64,000 nucleotides of DNA from Streptomyces sp. NBC_00287 (GCF_036173105.1 NZ_CP108053.1:6262001-6326000), one strand, 5' to 3'; shown: positions 8,224 through 18,837, counted from the stretch's first letter. Notes: generated from the letters alone by a model not told the origin. Numbers and translations are program-made.

Positions 8224-9189
8224 TCAGGCCGCCTCCGGGCCCCGGAAGGTCCGCCGGTAGGCGTTCGGGGTGGTCCCGAGGGCCCGTACGAACTGATGGC
8301 GCAGCGCCGCCGCGGTGCCGAATCCGGTCCGGCTCGCGACGGCGTCCACCGTCTCGTCCGTCGTCTCCAGCAACTGCTGGGCCAGCAGCACACGTTGGCG
8401 CAGGATCCAGCGGTAGGGAGTCGTGCCCGTCTCCTGCTGGAAGCGGCGGGCGAAGGTGCGCGGGGACATATGCGCGAGGTCGGCGAGCTGCTCGACGGTG
8501 ACCTCCTCGTCGAGGTGCCGTTCCATCCAGGTCAGGACATCGCCGACGGTGTCGCACTGGGAGCGGGGCAGCGGGCGGTCGATGTACTGCGCCTGCCCGC
8601 CGTCCCGGTGCGGTGGCACCACCATGCGCCGGGCGATGGCGTTGGCGACCTCCACGCCATGCTCCTTGCGGACGAGATGCAGACAGGCGTCGATCCCGGC
8701 GGCCGTGCCCGCCGAGGTGATCACCGGGTCCTCGTCCACGTACAGCACATCGGGCTCGATCACCGCGCGCGGGTAGCGCCGGGCGAGCTCGTCGGCCTGC
8801 CGCCAGTGCACGGCGCAGCGCCTGCCGTCCAGCAGCCCGGCCGCGCCGAGCACGAAGACGCCGGAACAGACGCTGAGCACCCGGGCACCCCGGTCCACGG
8901 CCCGCACCAGGGCGTCGAGCAGCGCGGGCGGATACTCCCGGCCGATGTAGTCGCTGCCCGCCGGCACGGCGATCAGATCGGCCTCGTCGAGCCGGTCGAG
9001 GCCGTACGGCGTGGAGACCGTGAATCCGGGGACATGGGTGGCCAGCGCCGGGCCCTCCGCCGAGACGACCGCGAAGTCGTACACCGGAAGTCCCTGGTCA
9101 CTGCGGTCGAGTCCGAAGACCTCGCAGACGACGCCGAGTTCGAAGGGATGTACGCCGTCGAGCAGGGCGACGGCCACGTTTTTCAGCAC
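8224..9189 (-). CDS. nrdS: AraC-family regulator with DJ-1/PfpI (GATase1-like) domain, NrdS-like
   Basis: About 321 residues from the GTG at 9189 (MLKNVAVALLDGVHPFELGVV). The N-terminal ~190 residues are a DJ-1/PfpI-like domain (VPAGSDYIGREYPP, then VLSVCSGVFVLGAAGLLDGRR). The C-terminus holds two AraC helix-turn-helix motifs (VEQLADLAHMSPRTFARRFQ, then VDAVASRTGFGTAAALRHQF). This is the AdpA/GlxA-type architecture. In S. coelicolor the third gene of the class Ia RNR operon, nrdS, encodes an AraC-like protein at this position. Here 211 bases separate it from nrdB. A 17-base palindrome covers its start codon, so autoregulation is plausible. Its link to RNR control is inferred from position. 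Confidence 0.85.
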   Translation of the reverse strand: MLKNVAVALLDGVHPFELGVVCEVFGLDRSDQGLPVYDFAVVSAEGPALATHVPGFTVSTPYGLDRLDEADLIAVPAGSDYIGREYPPALLDALVRAVDRGARVLSVCSGVFVLGAAGLLDGRRCAVHWRQADELARRYPRAVIEPDVLYVDEDPVITSAGTAAGIDACLHLVRKEHGVEVANAIARRMVVPPHRDGGQAQYIDRPLPRSQCDTVGDVLTWMERHLDEEVTVEQLADLAHMSPRTFARRFQQETGTTPYRWILRQRVLLAQQLLETTDETVDAVASRTGFGTAAALRHQFVRALGTTPNAYRRTFRGPEAA

Positions 9190-9244
9190 ACTGCCAGTGT
9201 GCCACCATCCTGGCAGTAATTCGATGGTGTGCGGCAGTCCTGCC
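9186..9244. promoter_or_regulatory. TGGCAG-type palindrome cluster in the nrdS control region
   Basis: Within 60 bases lie a perfect 17-base odd palindrome at 9186-9202 (arms GCACACTG and CAGTGTGC around one C), a TGGCAG at 9211-9216 and an inverted repeat GGCAG-TC-CTGCC at 9233-9244. The cluster sits between nrdS and a divergent small membrane gene. The half-site resembles sites of AdpA-type regulators, the same family as the encoded protein, so autoregulation is the simplest reading. This is inference from pattern and position. Confidence 0.5.
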
Positions 9245-9281
9245 ACTGTCAGGAGTGTTCTCCGGGAACGAGACTTACCGC

Positions 9282-9488
9282 ATGAACACATTCCTCGAAT
9301 ACGTCGCGCTCTTCCTGCTCTTCTCTCTTCTCGCGGGTCCGGCGCTCGTGGGAGCGGTCCTCGAGCGCCGGATCGATCGCCAGTTGAAGAAGGCGGAGAC
9401 TCAGAAGTCCTCGTCCAAGTCGACCGTGCCCTCCACCGCCACCTGGTACGCGGAGGGACGCCGCTCGAAGAAGTTGGTGAGTTCCTGA
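9282..9488 (+). CDS. Small single-pass membrane protein, hypothetical
   Basis: 68 residues (MNTFLEYVALFLLFSLLAGPALVGAVLERRIDRQLKKAE...). A hydrophobic segment at about residues 5-28 is followed by a basic, probably cytoplasmic, tail, giving one membrane span. The last ~29 codons run antisense over the 3' end of nrdB (nrdB stop at 9401-9403), so the true extent could be shorter. It is divergent from nrdS and shares its palindrome-rich control region. No function is recognised. It could be spurious, but the clean transmembrane N-terminus argues for a real gene. Confidence 0.45.
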   Translation: MNTFLEYVALFLLFSLLAGPALVGAVLERRIDRQLKKAETQKSSSKSTVPSTATWYAEGRRSKKLVSS

Positions 9489-10414
9489 ACCCCCTGCAGC
9501 TCCATGAAGGAGAAGGGGTTCTCCGAGCCGTACACCGGAGCGAAGCCGAGCCGGGTCAGACGCTGGTCGGCGACGCACTCCAGGTACTGCCGCATCGACT
9601 CGGTGTTCATGCCCGGGAGGCCGTCACCGCACAGGTCGCGCGCGAACTGCAGCTCGGCCTCGACGGCCTCCCGCAGCATGTCGGTGACCTGCTGCTGAAG
9701 CTGCTCGTCGAAGAGCTCCGGCTCCTCCTTGCGGACGGTGTCGACCACGTCGAAGGCGAAGCTCATGTGCATCGTCTCGTCGCGGAACACCCAGTTGGTG
9801 CCGGTGGCCAGACCGTGCAGCAGACCCCGGCTGCGGAACCAGTAGACGTACGCGAAGGCGCCGTAGAAGAACAGGCCCTCGATGCACGCGGCGAAGCAGA
9901 TCAGGTTGAGGAGGAAGCGGCGGCGGTCGGCCTGGGTCTCCAGGCGGTCCAGCTTCTCGACCTCATTGATCCACTTGAAGCAGAACCCGGCCTTCTCGCG
10001 GATGGAGGGGATGCTCTCCACCGCGTCGAAGGCCGCCGCCCTGTCCTCCGGGTCGGGGAGGTAGGTGTCCAGCAGCGTCAAGTAGAACTGGACGTGCACG
10101 GCCTCCTCGAAGAGCTGACGGCTCAAGTAGAGTCGCGCCTCGGGGGAGTTGATGTGCTTGTACAGCGTCAGCACCAGGTTGTTCGCGACGATCGAGTCGC
10201 CCGTCGCGAAGAAGGCGACCAGCCGGCCGATGAGGTGCTGCTCGGAGGGGGACAGCTTCGCGAGGTCGGAGACGTCCGAGTGGAGGTCGACCTCCTCGAC
10301 GGTCCAGGTGTTCTTGATGGCGTCCCGGTAGCGCTCGTAGAAGTCCGGGTAGCGCATGGGGCGGAGAGTCAGCTCGAAGCCCGGGTCGAGCAGGTTTTTG
10401 GCATCGCTGGTCAT
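9401..10414 (-). CDS. nrdB: Class Ia ribonucleotide reductase, beta subunit
   Basis: About 337 residues, starting MTSDAKNLLDPGFELTLRPMRYP. This is the diiron/tyrosyl-radical subunit that starts deoxyribonucleotide synthesis with NrdA. Ferritin-like helical motifs with expected metal-ligand patterns are visible (SPSEQHLIGRLVAFFATGD; LFEEAVHVQFYLTLLDTY; RDETMHMSFAFDVV). The ATG overlaps the nrdA TAA by one base, so the two are coupled. Expression is set by the cobalamin riboswitch before nrdA. A longer open frame exists upstream, but it only shadows nrdA. Confidence 0.95.
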   Translation of the reverse strand: MTSDAKNLLDPGFELTLRPMRYPDFYERYRDAIKNTWTVEEVDLHSDVSDLAKLSPSEQHLIGRLVAFFATGDSIVANNLVLTLYKHINSPEARLYLSRQLFEEAVHVQFYLTLLDTYLPDPEDRAAAFDAVESIPSIREKAGFCFKWINEVEKLDRLETQADRRRFLLNLICFAACIEGLFFYGAFAYVYWFRSRGLLHGLATGTNWVFRDETMHMSFAFDVVDTVRKEEPELFDEQLQQQVTDMLREAVEAELQFARDLCGDGLPGMNTESMRQYLECVADQRLTRLGFAPVYGSENPFSFMELQGVQELTNFFERRPSAYQVAVEGTVDLDEDF

Positions 10415-12765
10415 TACTGGCAGGCCTCGCAGGACTCGGGGTTTTCCAGGGAGCAGGCGACGGCTTCGGGGTCGGCGGCCTGCTGGACGGGGACAGTTGC
10501 CTGGGCTGCGCGGGCGATACGGGTCGCCGGGCGCGAGCGCAGGTAGTACGTCGTCTTCAGCCCGGACTTCCAGGCGTAGGCGTACATCGAGGAGAGCTTG
10601 CCGATGGTCGGCGTCTCCAGGAAGAGGTTCAGGGACTGCGACTGGTCGAGGAACGGCGTCCGGGCGGCGGCCATGTCGATGAGCCCGCGCTGCGGGATCT
10701 CCCACGCCGTGCGGTAGAGCCGTCGTACGTCCTCGGGGATCCAGGCGAACTCCTGCACCGAGCCGTTCGCCTCGCGCAGCGCCTCGCGGGTGCGGGCGTC
10801 CCAGACGCCGAGCTCCTTCAGCTCCTGCACAAGGTAGGAGTTGACCTGGAGGAACTCGCCGGACAGCGTCTCGCGCTTGAACAGGTTGGACACCTGCGGC
10901 TCGATGCACTCGTAGACGCCGGCGATGGACGCGATGGTCGCGGTGGGCGCGATGGCGAGGAGGAGGGAGTTGCGCATCCCGACCTCGGCGATACGGCTGC
11001 GCAGCGCCGCCCAGCGCTCCGGCCAGGTGAGTTCGGCGTCGTAGTGGTCGGGGTGCAGGACGCCCTGCGCGGTACGGGTCTTCTCCCAGGCCGGCAGCGG
11101 GCCGCTGCGCTCGGCGAGGTCGGCGGAGGCCTCGTAGGCGGCGAGCATGATGCGCTCGGCGATCCGGGTGGAGAGCGCCTTGGCCTCGGGGGAGTCGAAG
11201 GGCAGCCGCAGCTTGAAGAAGACGTCCTGCAGCCCCATCGCACCGAGCCCCACCGGGCGCCACTTGGCGTTGGAGCGGCCCGCCTGCTCGGTCGGGTAGA
11301 AGTTGATGTCGACCACGCGGTCGAGGAAGGTGACGGCGGTGCGGACGGTGGCGTCGAGCCGCTCCCAGTCGATGTCACCGTCGACGACGAACGAGCCGAG
11401 GTTGACCGACCCCAGGTTGCAGACCGCCGTCTCCCCGTCGTCGGTGACCTCCAGGATCTCCGTGCAGAGGTTGGAGGAGTGGACCACCTGGCCCGGCAGG
11501 GCGGTCTGGTTGGCGGTGCGGTTGGCGGCGTCCTTGAAGGTCATCCAGCCGTTGCCGGTCTGCGCGAGGGTGCGCATCATGCGGCCGTAGAGGTCACGGG
11601 CGGGGATGGTCTTCTTCGCGAGGCCCTGTTCTTCTGCCTTGCGATAGGCCGCGTCGAACTCCTCGCCCCACAGGTCGACCAGCTCGGGCACATCGGCGGG
11701 CGAGAACAGGGACCACGGGGCGTCGGCGTTCACCCGGCGCATGAACTCGTCCGGGATCCAGTGCGCGAGGTTCAGATTGTGCGTACGCCGGGCGTCCTCA
11801 CCGGTGTTGTCGCGCAGCTCCAGGAACTCCTCGATGTCGGAGTGCCAGGTCTCCAGGTAGACCGCCGCCGCGCCCTTGCGCCGCCCGCCCTGGTTCACGG
11901 CGGCGACCGAGGCGTCGAGGGTCTTCAGGAACGGGACGATGCCGTTGGAGTGCCCGTTGGTGCCGCGGATCAGCGAACCCCGGGAGCGGATACGGGAGTA
12001 CGAGAGCCCGATGCCGCCGGCGTGCTTGGAGAGGCGGGCGACCTGGTGGTAGCGGTCGTAGATGGAGTCCAGCTCGTCGAGCGGGGAGTCGAGCAGGTAG
12101 CAGGACGACATCTGGGGGTGCCGGGTGCCGGAGTTGAAGAGCGTGGGGGAGGAGGGGAGGTAGTCGAGGCGGCTCATGAGCCCGTAGAGCGCGGCGACTT
12201 CGTCGAGGGCGCGCGTGGTGTCGTCCTCGGCGAGACCGGCGGCGACGCGGAGCATGAAGTGCTGGGGCGTCTCGATGACCTTGCGCGTGATGGGGTGCCG
12301 GAGCAGATAACGGCTGTGGAGGGTACGGAGCCCGAAGTAGCCGAAGCGGTCGTCGGCGCCGGTGTCGATCAGCGCGTCGAGGCGGGCGGCGTGGATCCGT
12401 ACGAACTCGGCGGTCCGGTCGGCGATGAGCCCCTCCCGGTGCCCGACCGCGACGGACTCGGTGAAGGACGTGACGCCCTGGGAGGCGGCCTCGGCGGCGA
12501 TGGAGACGGTCAGCAGCCGGGCGGCCAGCCGGGAGTAGGCGGGGTCCTCGGAGATGAGCCCTGCCGCGGCCTCGGTGGCCAGCTCGCGCAGCTCCGACAC
12601 GTCCGCCCGGGCGGACCGGCCGCGCAGCGCGGCGGCGGCGACCCGGCCGGGGTCGGCGTCGGGGAGGTCGGCGGTCAGCTCGGTCAGGGTCCGCAGCAGC
12701 GCGGTTCCGGGACCGTCGGTCTCCACCTGGATGGCTGAAGCCGGGTCGGCTGGCGCGATGGTCAC
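10414..12765 (-). CDS. nrdA: Class Ia ribonucleotide reductase, alpha (catalytic) subunit
   Basis: About 783 residues, reducing ribonucleoside diphosphates to deoxy forms. Diagnostic segments include SSCYLLDSPLDELDSIYD, KHAGGIGLSYSRIRSRGS, NLCTEILEVTDDGETAVCNLGSVNL and IAPTATIASIAGVYECIEPQ. The C-terminal ESCEACQ carries the CxxC pair that shuttles reducing equivalents. I chose the GTG at 12765 (MTIAPADPASAIQVE), with AGGGAG upstream; an in-frame upstream ATG would add an unlikely Arg/Pro-rich leader. The cobalamin riboswitch lies about 130 bases upstream. Streptomycetes also carry a B12-dependent class II enzyme (nrdJ), which explains the control logic. Confidence 0.96.
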   Translation of the reverse strand: MTIAPADPASAIQVETDGPGTALLRTLTELTADLPDADPGRVAAAALRGRSARADVSELRELATEAAAGLISEDPAYSRLAARLLTVSIAAEAASQGVTSFTESVAVGHREGLIADRTAEFVRIHAARLDALIDTGADDRFGYFGLRTLHSRYLLRHPITRKVIETPQHFMLRVAAGLAEDDTTRALDEVAALYGLMSRLDYLPSSPTLFNSGTRHPQMSSCYLLDSPLDELDSIYDRYHQVARLSKHAGGIGLSYSRIRSRGSLIRGTNGHSNGIVPFLKTLDASVAAVNQGGRRKGAAAVYLETWHSDIEEFLELRDNTGEDARRTHNLNLAHWIPDEFMRRVNADAPWSLFSPADVPELVDLWGEEFDAAYRKAEEQGLAKKTIPARDLYGRMMRTLAQTGNGWMTFKDAANRTANQTALPGQVVHSSNLCTEILEVTDDGETAVCNLGSVNLGSFVVDGDIDWERLDATVRTAVTFLDRVVDINFYPTEQAGRSNAKWRPVGLGAMGLQDVFFKLRLPFDSPEAKALSTRIAERIMLAAYEASADLAERSGPLPAWEKTRTAQGVLHPDHYDAELTWPERWAALRSRIAEVGMRNSLLLAIAPTATIASIAGVYECIEPQVSNLFKRETLSGEFLQVNSYLVQELKELGVWDARTREALREANGSVQEFAWIPEDVRRLYRTAWEIPQRGLIDMAAARTPFLDQSQSLNLFLETPTIGKLSSMYAYAWKSGLKTTYYLRSRPATRIARAAQATVPVQQAADPEAVACSLENPESCEACQ

Positions 12766-12894
12766 TGGGGGGCTCTCCCTCGCTCGGCACGGGGCCTTGC
12801 GGAGGGCAGGAGGCAGCTCACGAGCGCACGGGGCGTCGCGTCCACCGACCCATTCCACGAGGCCCGGACGTCAGGCGCACCGGCCGGTTGGCCG

Positions 12895-13005
12895 GGCGCG
12901 CTGTCGGCAGGTCCTCGGACTGACGCTTATGCACAGATGTGCACAAGTACACCGTTGCGGGACAGTTCCGGATTCGCACCGGATTCCCCTGCGACGACAG
13001 CGAGC
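12895..13005 (-). promoter_or_regulatory. Cobalamin (B12) riboswitch upstream of nrdAB
   Basis: On the minus strand the core reads GGGGAATCCGGTGCGAATCC, then CTGTCCCGCAACGGTG, ending in the B12 box AGTCCGAGGACCTGCC. These are the hallmark conserved strings of the cobalamin aptamer. The closing stem P1 is an exact 8-base pairing, CGCTGTCG (12995-13002) with CGACAGCG (12899-12906). Downstream, toward nrdA, a GC-rich segment of CCGG repeats could form the expression platform. Coenzyme B12 binding is expected to lower nrdAB expression, as reported for S. coelicolor nrdABS. Confidence 0.93.
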
Positions 13006-13065
13006 ATGAGCATACATCTTGTGCCGCCCTGCGGTGACACCCCCAGATGTTGTGTCGCGTCGGCT

Positions 13066-13569
13066 TCAGAGCGTCAACTGATAAGTGAGGAGAGTGAACT
13101 CGGGATGCTCCGGGATCGGGTTCCAGTCGCGCTCGGGGGCCCGGGTGAAGCCGAGACGTTCATAGATACGGTGGGCGGTGCGCATCAGGGACTGGGTCGA
13201 CAGGACGATGCCCTTGCACTCCGCGGCTCTTGCCCGGTCGATACAGGCGCGGACGAGGGCTTCTCCGGCGCCCCTGCCACGGGCCGCGTGGGCGACGGCC
13301 AGCATGCGGATCTCGGCCTCTCCGGGGCGGGCGAGGTCGGCCATGGGGCCGGGGGAGGGGACGAAAGTGACGCCGCCCAGGAGCCCGTTGTGGTCTACGG
13401 CCACCAACACCTCAGCGGCTGCGGCCCGCTTGGCGACGTCCCTGAGTTCGCCGAGGTACCAGTCGCTCTCGCCGAAGGTGAGGAGGTCGTCCTGGAGGTA
13501 GGCCTGGGCGGTGATCTCGCCCAGTTCCTCGTATTCGATGGGTTCCGCCGGGCGGATCTGGAAGTCCAT
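13066..13569 (-). CDS. GNAT-family N-acetyltransferase
   Basis: 167 residues (MDFQIRPAEPIEYEELGEITAQAY...). The acetyl-CoA loop is visible as AVAHAARGRGAGEALVRACIDRA (motif A, R/Q-x-x-G-x-G/A), followed by GIVLSTQSLMRTAHRIYERLGFTRAPERDW, the typical GNAT C-terminal half. The acceptor substrate is unknown. It lies between a terminator (13587-13625) that ends the upstream transporter unit and the nrd riboswitch, so it appears to be transcribed alone. Confidence 0.85.
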   Translation of the reverse strand: MDFQIRPAEPIEYEELGEITAQAYLQDDLLTFGESDWYLGELRDVAKRAAAAEVLVAVDHNGLLGGVTFVPSPGPMADLARPGEAEIRMLAVAHAARGRGAGEALVRACIDRARAAECKGIVLSTQSLMRTAHRIYERLGFTRAPERDWNPIPEHPEFTLLTYQLTL

Positions 13570-13586
13570 GGAGTGAGTGTGTACGA

Positions 13587-13625
13587 CAGAGGGCCGCCGT
13601 TCGAATGGCTTTCGGCGGCCCTCTG
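13587..13625. terminator. Hairpin terminator downstream of the symporter gene
   Basis: Perfect 13-base inverted repeat, CAGAGGGCCGCCG (13587-13599) with its complement at 13613-13625, around a 13-base loop. It sits 12 bases past the stop of the minus-strand symporter and ahead of the GNAT start. It has no T-tract, as is usual in Streptomyces. Confidence 0.8.
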
Positions 13626-13636
13626 CGGAGGATGCG

Positions 13637-15232
13637 TCAGTGCACCGGGGTCAGATCCTTCTGGACTCCCGGGTCTCCCGCGTCCGCCGTGTAGTCCTCC
13701 GGGCTCGTCTCGTCGATACCTTCGGGGGCCTTCGCCGCCTTCAGGACGAAGGTCAGGACCACCGTGACGACAAGGTTCAGGACGAACGCCGTCAGGCCGA
13801 TGTAGCCGATCTCCCCGATGCCCGGGATCTCCTTCGACGAACCGCCGAAGTGCTTCTGCGTCGGCGACGCGACACCGTAGGCCGCCACCGTGCCGTAGAT
13901 CATGCCGACCGCCCAGCCGGCGAGCAGCGCCCAGCGGTGGAACCAGCGCGTGAACAGGCCGCCGACCAGGGCCGGGAAGGTCTGCAGGATCCAGATGCCG
14001 CCCAGGAGCTGGAAGTTGATGGCGACCGTCTTGTCCATCGTCAGGACGAAGACCAGCGCGCCGACCTTCACCAGCAGCGAGACCAGCTTGGAGACCTTGG
14101 TCTCCTGGGCGGGCGTGGCGTCGGGCTTGATGAAGTCCTTGTAGATGTTCCGGGTGAACAGGTTCGCCGCCGCGATCGACATGATCGCCGCCGGCACCAG
14201 CGCGCCGATGCCGATCGCCGCGAAGGCCACGCCCGCGAACCAGGCCGGGAACATGTTCTCGAACAGCTGCGGGATCGCCAACTGGCCGTTCTCCACCTTC
14301 ACTCCGGCCGCGATCGCCATGAAGCCCAGCAGCGCCAGCAGACCGAGCATCAGCGAATACAGCGGCAGGATCGTGGTGTTGCGGCGGATCACATCACGGC
14401 TCCGGGAGGAGAGGGTCGCGGTGATCGAGTGCGGGTACATGAACAGCGCCAGCGCCGAGCCCAAGGCCAGCGTGGCGTACGTCCATTGCCCGGCCTCCGG
14501 CGGGACCAGACCGCCCACCCCGGTGGTGGTGAACTTCTCGCCCGCGTCGGCGAAGATCTCGTCGAACCCGCCCAGCTTGATCGGGATGTAGATGATCGCC
14601 ACCGCGATGACCAGATAGATCAGGGTGTCCTTGACGAAGGCGATCAGCGCGGGCGCCCGCAGCCCCGAGGAGTAGGTGTACGCGGCCAGCACACCGAACG
14701 CGATCAGCAGCGGGAGGTCCTTGATGAACCAGTTCGTGTTCTCCCCGCCGCCGACGCCCATCACATCCAGCACCGCCTGGATGCCGACGAGCTGGAGCGC
14801 GATGTACGGCATCGTTGCCAGGATGCCGGTCAGCGCCACCGCCAGCGACAGGCCCTTGGAGCCGTACCGGCCGCGCACGAAGTCCGAGGTCGTCACATAG
14901 CCGTGCTTGTGCGACACCGACCACAGGCGGGGCAGGAACGTGAAGATCAACGGGTAGACGAGGATCGTGTACGGCACCGCGAAGAAGCCCGCCGCGCCGG
15001 CCGCGTAGATCGCCGCCGGGACCGCCACGAAGGTGTAAGCCGTGTACAGGTCGCCGCCGAGCAGGAACCAGGTGACCCAGGTGCCGAACGAGCGTCCGCC
15101 CAGGCCCCATTCGTCGAGGCTCTGCTCGTTCTCGGCCTTGCGCCAGCGCGCGGCGAGGAAGCCCATGACCGTGACGGCCAGGAAGAAGAAGATGAAGACG
15201 GCGAGCGCGACGCCGTTCACGCCGTCGTTCAC
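13637..15232 (-). CDS. Sodium:solute symporter, monocarboxylate-type (MctP-like)
   Basis: 531 residues with 12-13 predicted hydrophobic segments of the SSS family. Landmarks are WGLGGRSFGTWVTWFLLGGDLYTAYTFVAVPAA near the N-terminus and the central YPHSITATLSSRSRDVIRRNT. It probably imports a monocarboxylate such as pyruvate, lactate or acetate with sodium or protons. The GTG start overlaps the DUF3311 stop (GTGA), the usual two-gene arrangement for these permeases. The exact substrate cannot be read from sequence. Proximity to the CstA pyruvate/peptide permease may be functional. Confidence 0.9.
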   Translation of the reverse strand: MNDGVNGVALAVFIFFFLAVTVMGFLAARWRKAENEQSLDEWGLGGRSFGTWVTWFLLGGDLYTAYTFVAVPAAIYAAGAAGFFAVPYTILVYPLIFTFLPRLWSVSHKHGYVTTSDFVRGRYGSKGLSLAVALTGILATMPYIALQLVGIQAVLDVMGVGGGENTNWFIKDLPLLIAFGVLAAYTYSSGLRAPALIAFVKDTLIYLVIAVAIIYIPIKLGGFDEIFADAGEKFTTTGVGGLVPPEAGQWTYATLALGSALALFMYPHSITATLSSRSRDVIRRNTTILPLYSLMLGLLALLGFMAIAAGVKVENGQLAIPQLFENMFPAWFAGVAFAAIGIGALVPAAIMSIAAANLFTRNIYKDFIKPDATPAQETKVSKLVSLLVKVGALVFVLTMDKTVAINFQLLGGIWILQTFPALVGGLFTRWFHRWALLAGWAVGMIYGTVAAYGVASPTQKHFGGSSKEIPGIGEIGYIGLTAFVLNLVVTVVLTFVLKAAKAPEGIDETSPEDYTADAGDPGVQKDLTPVH

Positions 15233-15483
15233 TTGGTACCTCCACGACGGGCGCGCTGGTCACGCTGCCACAGCTGGTACGCGATCACCGTCAGCACGGT
15301 CGACAGGAGTACCCAGGCCATCTGGTACCAGTAGAAGAACGGGATGCCGATGAAGGCCGGGTCGGCCTTCGCATACGAACCCACCCACAACATCGCCACG
15401 AAGGGCGCGATCAGGCAGAGGGCGATGACGACGCGCACAGGCGTCACCACCGGCTCTCTGCTCGCCTCTGAGGTATCTGACAT
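15229..15483 (-). CDS. DUF3311 small membrane protein, symporter partner
   Basis: 84 residues from the ATG at 15483 (MSDTSEASREPVVTPVRVVIALCLI). There are two hydrophobic segments, at about 19-38 and 49-68, separated by the conserved SYAKADPAFIGIPFFYWYQ, followed by a basic tail. DUF3311 proteins accompany SSS permeases and are thought to be accessory subunits. GGGACGGAG lies before the start. The gene overlaps the symporter start by four bases, so the two are translated together. Confidence 0.85.
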   Translation of the reverse strand: MSDTSEASREPVVTPVRVVIALCLIAPFVAMLWVGSYAKADPAFIGIPFFYWYQMAWVLLSTVLTVIAYQLWQRDQRARRGGTK

Positions 15484-15590
15484 CTGACGGCTCCGTCCCC
15501 TCACTGATCACCTGAAACAGGCAGGCAATCTAGGTCACGGCGTCGCAGAAGCGGAACCCCTCGTCCGCATATCGGTCCCTCAAGCTTCCC

Positions 15591-15771
15591 TCAACAGCAG
15601 CGGAAACCCTGGCGGGGGTCCGACTCCTGCCGGTCCGTCCGCATCCGTTCGAAGTCACGCCGGGACGGCACGGGCGCCCGGGGGTGGTCCTTGCGCACGT
15701 GCGCCACATAACGGTCGTAGGCGGATTCGTCGGTCAGTTCACGGACGTACCAGCGCACGGCCCTGAGCGCC

Positions 15772-15797
<26 letters not shown>
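15591..15797 (-). CDS. YbdD/YjiX family small protein (CstA partner)
   Basis: 68 residues (MRSPRRALRALRAVRWYVRELTDESAYDRYVAHVRKDHPRAPVP...). The DYxxYVxHxRxxHP-like core and the terminal GFRCC match YbdD/YjiX-family proteins, which are encoded directly after CstA/BtsT-type permeases. The start lies 26 bases inside the end of cstA, so the two are coupled. The role is presumed to be an accessory to peptide or pyruvate transport; the molecular mechanism is not known to me. Confidence 0.85.
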
Positions 15798-17907
<2,110 letters not shown>

Positions 17908-17982
17908 CGGGTCGTCCTCCCGTCCATGCGATGACGGGGAGGACGGTAGGGCAGGAACAGCAGGGGCGCTACACCACGAGCA

Positions 17983-18747
17983 CTACTCTTGTGGACGCTT
18001 CAACCTCGCCACGAACTTGTAGCGGTCGCCGCGATAGACCGACCGCACCCACTCCACCGGCTGCCCCTCCCGGTCCAGCGAGTGGCGGGACAGCATCAGC
18101 ATCGGCAGGCCCACGTCGGTGCCGAGCAGGCCCGCCTCGCGGGGAGTGGCCAGCGAGGTCTCGATGGTCTCCTCGGCCTCGGCGAGATGGACGTCGTAGA
18201 CCTCGGCCAACGCGGTGTAGAGGGACGTGTACTTGACGAGCGAGCGGCGCAGGGCCGGGAAGCGCTTGGCGCTCAGGTGGGTCGTCTCGATCGCCATCGG
18301 CTCGCCGTTGGCCATGCGCAGGCGCTCGATGCGCAGCACCCGGCCGCCGGCGGTGATGTCGAGCAGGCCGGCGAGGCGGTCGTCGGCGGTGATGTAGCCG
18401 ATGTCCAGCAGCTGGGAGGTCGGTTCGAGGCCCTGGGCGCGCATGTCCTCGGTGTACGAGGTGAGTTGGAGCGCCTGGGAGACCTTCGGCTTCGCTACGA
18501 AGGTGCCCTTGCCCTGGATCCGCTCCAGGCGTCCCTCGACGACCAGTTCCTGGAGGGCCTGGCGCACCGTCGTGCGGGAGGTGTCGAACTCCGCCGCCAG
18601 CGTCCGCTCGGGCGGGACCGGAGTGCCCGGGGCCTGCGTCTCCGTCATGTCGAGCAGGTGCTTCTTCAAGCGGTAGTACTTGGGCACGCGCGCGGTACGG
18701 ACGGTGGCCCCACCCTCGTTCTCCGCACTGCTGACGTCGGTGCTCAT
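17983..18747 (-). CDS. dasR: GntR/HutC-family global regulator DasR
   Basis: 254 residues, the same length as S. coelicolor DasR as recalled. The N-terminal winged helix (about 20-88) reads PVPPERTLAAEFDTSRTTVRQALQELV, then GRLERIQGKGTFV. The C-terminal UTRA effector domain (about 105-245) binds phosphorylated amino sugars such as GlcN-6-P. DasR represses GlcNAc/chitin uptake and use, and affects antibiotics and development. It is divergent from dasA, with dre sites in between. Nearly every family-defining residue is present. Confidence 0.97.
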   Translation of the reverse strand: MSTDVSSAENEGGATVRTARVPKYYRLKKHLLDMTETQAPGTPVPPERTLAAEFDTSRTTVRQALQELVVEGRLERIQGKGTFVAKPKVSQALQLTSYTEDMRAQGLEPTSQLLDIGYITADDRLAGLLDITAGGRVLRIERLRMANGEPMAIETTHLSAKRFPALRRSLVKYTSLYTALAEVYDVHLAEAEETIETSLATPREAGLLGTDVGLPMLMLSRHSLDREGQPVEWVRSVYRGDRYKFVARLKRPQE

Positions 18748-18815
18748 GCTCTGCCTTCCCGGCTCCGGATGCGGCTCACATCGTGATCCCCTCTGTATAC
18801 CGTCGCCACCGCTTT

Positions 18816-18827
18816 TGGTCTAGTCCA
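18816..18827. promoter_or_regulatory. DasR-responsive element (dre) near dasR, copy 1
   Basis: TGGTCTAGTCCA, one mismatch from the palindromic dre core TGGTCTAGACCA. It lies about 70 bases upstream of the dasR ATG, suiting autoregulation. Confidence 0.85.
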
Positions 18828-18837
18828 TAGAGGCAAG

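Noticed and set aside
12766..12858. N-terminal extension of NrdA starting MEWVGGRDAPCAR
   Set aside because: Arg/Pro-rich, unlike RNR N-termini; the GTG at 12765 has a good ribosome site and gives the expected start.
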